Source: Streptomyces sp. NBC_01381
GTDB taxonomy: Bacteria; Actinomycetota; Actinomycetes; Streptomycetales; Streptomycetaceae
Direction of reading: 5' to 3'
Assembly: GCF_026340305.1 (NCBI RefSeq)
Contig: NZ_JAPEPI010000001.1
Span: 2,232,001-2,296,000, forward strand
Length of the DNA stretch: 64,000 bases
Shown: positions 61,541 to 64,000 of the stretch, piece after piece
Layout of the letters: the number at the start of each line of letters is the position of its first letter
How positions within the stretch are numbered: the stretch's first letter is position 1
Position numbers and translations under genes: made by a program
Notes under the pieces: model-generated
What the model saw: the letters and a program-made list of their open reading frames with translations, nothing else
What the model was told of the DNA's origin: nothing
Databases searched by the model: none

Positions 61541-62802
61541 GCCCACGCGAGGTGCTCCCGGTTGTGCGCGATCAGCTGATCGGTGAGCTGCTCGGCGTAC
61601 TCGAACTGGCCGATCAGGGGGTGGGCGAGCAGGGCGCGGTAGACACGGTCGCGGCCGCCCCGCAGAGCCGCCTCCAGTGCCAGGTCCTCGTACGCGGTGA
61701 CGTTGGCGGTCAACCCCGCGTACAGCGGATCGAGTTCGGGCACGGCGAGCGGCGTGGCGCCCTTCGTGCCGACCGCTGCCTGCACCTCGATGACCGCGTC
61801 GTCCGGCAGGAACGGCAGCGTGCCGCGGTTGTAGGTGTTCACCACCTGGTAGGGGCTGCCCCCGCCGGCGAGCAGCGCCGCCGCCAGGTCGACCGCGGCC
61901 TCCGAGTAGAAGGCCCCGCCCCGCTTGGCGAGCAGCTCCGGCTTCTCGTCGAGGGCCGGGTCGCCGTACATCCTCAGCAATTCACTCTCCATCGCGGCGA
62001 CTTCGGAGGCCCGTGACGGCTTGGTGCGCAGTTCGCGTACGACCTCGTCGTGGGCGTAGAAGTAGCGCAGGTAGTAGGAGGGGACGACGCCGAGCCGGTC
62101 GAGGATCTGGCGCGGAAGGCGCAGGTCCGCCGCGATCGCGTCGCCGTGCTCGGCGAGCAGCCTGGGGAGCACGTTCTCGCCCTCGGGGCCGCCGAGGCGC
62201 ACCGCCGTCTCCCAGGTGAGGTGGTTCAGGCCCACGTGCTCCAGATGGACGTCACCGGGGGTCACGTCGAGCAGTTTCGCGAACTTCCGCTGGAAGCCGA
62301 TCGCCACGTTGCAGAGGCCGACCGCCTTGTGCCCGGCCTGGAGGAGGGCCCGCGTGACGATGCCCACCGGGTTGGTGAAGTCGATCAGCCAGGCGTTCGG
62401 ATTCGTACGCCGTACGCGTTCGGCGATGTCCAGGACCACCGGCACCGTCCGCAGGGCCTTCGCGAGGCCGCCCGCGCCCGTCGTCTCCTGGCCGACGCAG
62501 CCGCACTCCAGCGGCCACGTCTCGTCCTGGTTGCGCGCGGCCTGACCGCCGACGCGCAGCTGGAGCAGCACGGCGTCGGCGCCCTCCACGCCCGAGTCCA
62601 GGTCGGCGGTGGTGACGATCCGGCCCGGGTGGCCCTGCTTGGCGAAGATCCGCCGGGCCAGACCGCCGACCAGGTCGAGGCGGTCGGCCGCCGGGTCGAC
62701 GAGCACCAGCTCCTCGATGGGGAGCGTGTCCCTCAACCGGGCGAATCCGTCGATGAGTTCGGGGGTGTAGGTGGATCCTCCGCCCACCACGGCGAGTTTC
62801 AT
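61537..62802 (-). CDS. GH4 family 6-phospho-beta-glucosidase
   Basis: The ATG at 62802 follows AAGGG. The 421-residue NAD- and metal-dependent glycosidase has MKLAVVGGGSTYTPELIDGF (Rossmann), DFTNPVGIVTRALL, the metal-binding Cys/His pair in GLCNVAIG and GLNHLTWE, and AFYSEAAVDLAAALL. GH4 enzymes cleave by an oxidation/elimination route. It lies between the permease gene and the kinase, so the kinase may phosphorylate its substrate. Confidence 0.92.
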   Translation of the reverse strand: MKLAVVGGGSTYTPELIDGFARLRDTLPIEELVLVDPAADRLDLVGGLARRIFAKQGHPGRIVTTADLDSGVEGADAVLLQLRVGGQAARNQDETWPLECGCVGQETTGAGGLAKALRTVPVVLDIAERVRRTNPNAWLIDFTNPVGIVTRALLQAGHKAVGLCNVAIGFQRKFAKLLDVTPGDVHLEHVGLNHLTWETAVRLGGPEGENVLPRLLAEHGDAIAADLRLPRQILDRLGVVPSYYLRYFYAHDEVVRELRTKPSRASEVAAMESELLRMYGDPALDEKPELLAKRGGAFYSEAAVDLAAALLAGGGSPYQVVNTYNRGTLPFLPDDAVIEVQAAVGTKGATPLAVPELDPLYAGLTANVTAYEDLALEAALRGGRDRVYRALLAHPLIGQFEYAEQLTDQLIAHNREHLAWA

Positions 62803-62804
62803 GT

Positions 62805-63701
62805 TCAGCCCTTCACTCCGGTCAGCGTGACACCCTCGACGAACGCCTTCTGTGCGAAGAAGAACACGAGGATCACAGGGGCCATGACCAGCAGGGTCGC
62901 GGCCATGGTCAGATTCCAATCCGTGTGGTGCGCGCCCTTGAACGACTCGAGGCCGTACGAAAGGGTCCAGGCGCCCGGGTTCTCGGACGCGTAGATCTGC
63001 GGCCCGAAGTAGTCGTTCCAGGCGTAGAAGAACTGGAACAGGGCGACGGCGGCGATGCCGGGCTTGGCCATCGGCACGACGACCCTGAGCAGGGTCCTGA
63101 GCTCGCCGCAGCCGTCGACCTTCGCGGCGTCGACGTACTCGTTCGGGATGGTCATCAGGAACTGCCGCAACAGGAAGATGGAGAACGCGTCGCCGAACGC
63201 CATCGGGATGATCAGCGGCCACAGCGTGCCGGACAGATCGAGCTGCTTCGCCCAGAACAGATACATCGGGATGATGATCACCTGCGGCGGCAGCATCATC
63301 ATCGAGATGACCAGCATCAGGGAGAGATTGCGGCCCCTGAAGCGGAACTTGGCGAGCGCGTACGCCACGGGCAGCGAGGACACGACCGTCAGGAGGGTGC
63401 CAAGTCCCGCGTACAGCAAGGTGTTGCGCCACCAGGTCAGAAAGCCCGGGGTGTCGAAGACCTTGCTGTAGTTCGACCACTCCCAGGTGTCCGGGATCAG
63501 ATCGCGGGTGAGCGTCTGCTGGTCGTTCATCAGCGAGGTGAGGAAGAGGAAGACGAACGGCAGCAGGAAGAACAGCGCCACGGTGACGCCGAGCGTGTGC
63601 ACGGCGATCCAGTGCAGGAACGCCTTGCGGCGTGCGGTGCGGGCGGCGGGAGTGATGGCGCCTTCGCTCAACTCAGGTTTGCGTTCCAGTAGTTGGGTCA
63701 T
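62805..63701 (-). CDS. Carbohydrate ABC transporter permease (MalG-like)
   Basis: This 298-residue protein has six membrane helices, starting VHTLGVTVALFFLLPFVFLF. The EAA-loop region AAKVDGCGELRTLLRVVVPM couples to an ATPase, and the C-terminal end VEGVTLTGVKG is typical of CUT1 MalG-type permeases. No ATPase gene is in the window; such Streptomyces systems share the multitasking MsiK ATPase. Confidence 0.93.
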   Translation of the reverse strand: MTQLLERKPELSEGAITPAARTARRKAFLHWIAVHTLGVTVALFFLLPFVFLFLTSLMNDQQTLTRDLIPDTWEWSNYSKVFDTPGFLTWWRNTLLYAGLGTLLTVVSSLPVAYALAKFRFRGRNLSLMLVISMMMLPPQVIIIPMYLFWAKQLDLSGTLWPLIIPMAFGDAFSIFLLRQFLMTIPNEYVDAAKVDGCGELRTLLRVVVPMAKPGIAAVALFQFFYAWNDYFGPQIYASENPGAWTLSYGLESFKGAHHTDWNLTMAATLLVMAPVILVFFFAQKAFVEGVTLTGVKG

Positions 63702-63707
63702 GGTGGG

Positions 63708-64000
63708 TCAGTCACCTGCCTGGATGAGGCCGCCGCGCCGCCGCATCAGAAGCGCGGTGAACGCCATGGCCAGGGCGAAGAGTACGAGCGCGATCACACA
63801 GGCGGAGCCGTAGTCGAAGCGCTGGAAGCCGAGGTTGTAGACGAGCTGCGGCAGGGTCAGCGTCGACTTGTCCGGGTAGCCGGGCTCGAACTGCTGCCCG
63901 GAGCCGCCGATCACGCCGGACGCGACCTTCCCCGCGACCAAGGGCTGTGTGTAGTACTGCATGGTCTGGATCACGCCCGTGACCACCGCGAACATCACGA
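63708..64000 (-). CDS. Carbohydrate ABC transporter permease (MalF-like), 5' partial
   Basis: Only the C-terminal 97 residues are inside the window; the frame is open to the edge and continues outside. It has two helices (FAVVTGVIQTMQYYTQPLV; ACVIALVLFALAMAFTALLM) and the end RRRGGLIQAGD. It ends 6 nt before the second permease. A binding-protein gene is expected upstream of the window. Confidence 0.85.
   Translation of the reverse strand, partial: VMFAVVTGVIQTMQYYTQPLVAGKVASGVIGGSGQQFEPGYPDKSTLTLPQLVYNLGFQRFDYGSACVIALVLFALAMAFTALLMRRRGGLIQAGD

Overview
The window is a high-G+C actinobacterial chromosome segment, almost certainly Streptomyces. The signs are strong third-position GC bias, frequent GTG/TTG starts, many 4-nt GTGA/ATGA gene overlaps, a PknG/GlnH/GlnX signalling operon, a second single-strand-binding protein, an LAXTG-type sortase substrate with a thioester domain, and EttA. 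No rRNA, CRISPR array or intact transposase is present. One tRNA gene, tRNA-Arg(TCT), is present.

Layout. 1-3310: a hydrolase-ABC ATPase fusion (5' end outside the window) and its ABC-2 permease. 3311-4175: a very large imperfect palindrome. 4176-8849: a pentapeptide-repeat membrane protein, a VWA lipoprotein and an AftB-like glycosyltransferase. 8957-13468: a fatty-acid module (acyl-CoA dehydrogenase, SCP2 protein, TetR regulator, acyl-CoA ligase) sharing ACTTACT-type operators. 13500-17440: a TnpB relic, an MmyB-type regulator divergent from an SDR, an MFS exporter and a broken SDR. 17441-24065: the cytochrome bd operon cydA-cydB-cydD-(three mini-ORFs)-cydC, in which the cydD/cydC junction has been tandemly amplified. 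24066-28631: a degraded patch (glycosyltransferase and aldo/keto reductase fragments, a frameshifted KAS III pseudogene), a TetR gene, an alpha/beta hydrolase, and an ECF41 sigma factor divergent from a DoxX protein. 28696-30223: a 1.45-kb insertion bounded by 44-bp direct repeats of the tRNA-Arg 3' half, carrying a ribbon-helix-helix gene overlapping an unknown gene and no integrase. 30491-39945: paired dynamin-like GTPases, an SSB paralogue, a TQXA/LAXTG surface protein, a small conserved protein, EttA, a thioesterase and a hypothetical. 40006-46473: a MacB/FtsX-type ABC exporter. 46619-48105: a truncated haemoglobin and a PCMT-like methyltransferase. 48115-58661: a signalling block read leftward: GlnX, GlnH, a coiled-coil protein, PknG, PP2C phosphatase, VWA protein and FHA protein. 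58842-60224: an ECF sigma gene cluster. 60557-64000: a sugar operon (two ABC permeases, GH4 glycosidase, BadF-type kinase).

The two loci most worth follow-up are the cydD-cydC junction (a chain of start/stop-overlapping mini-ORFs made by tandem duplication, with frame and coupling preserved even in a truncated copy) and the miniature tRNA-Arg island with its RHH plus unknown-protein pair. All calls come from reading sequence and motifs; no database search was run.
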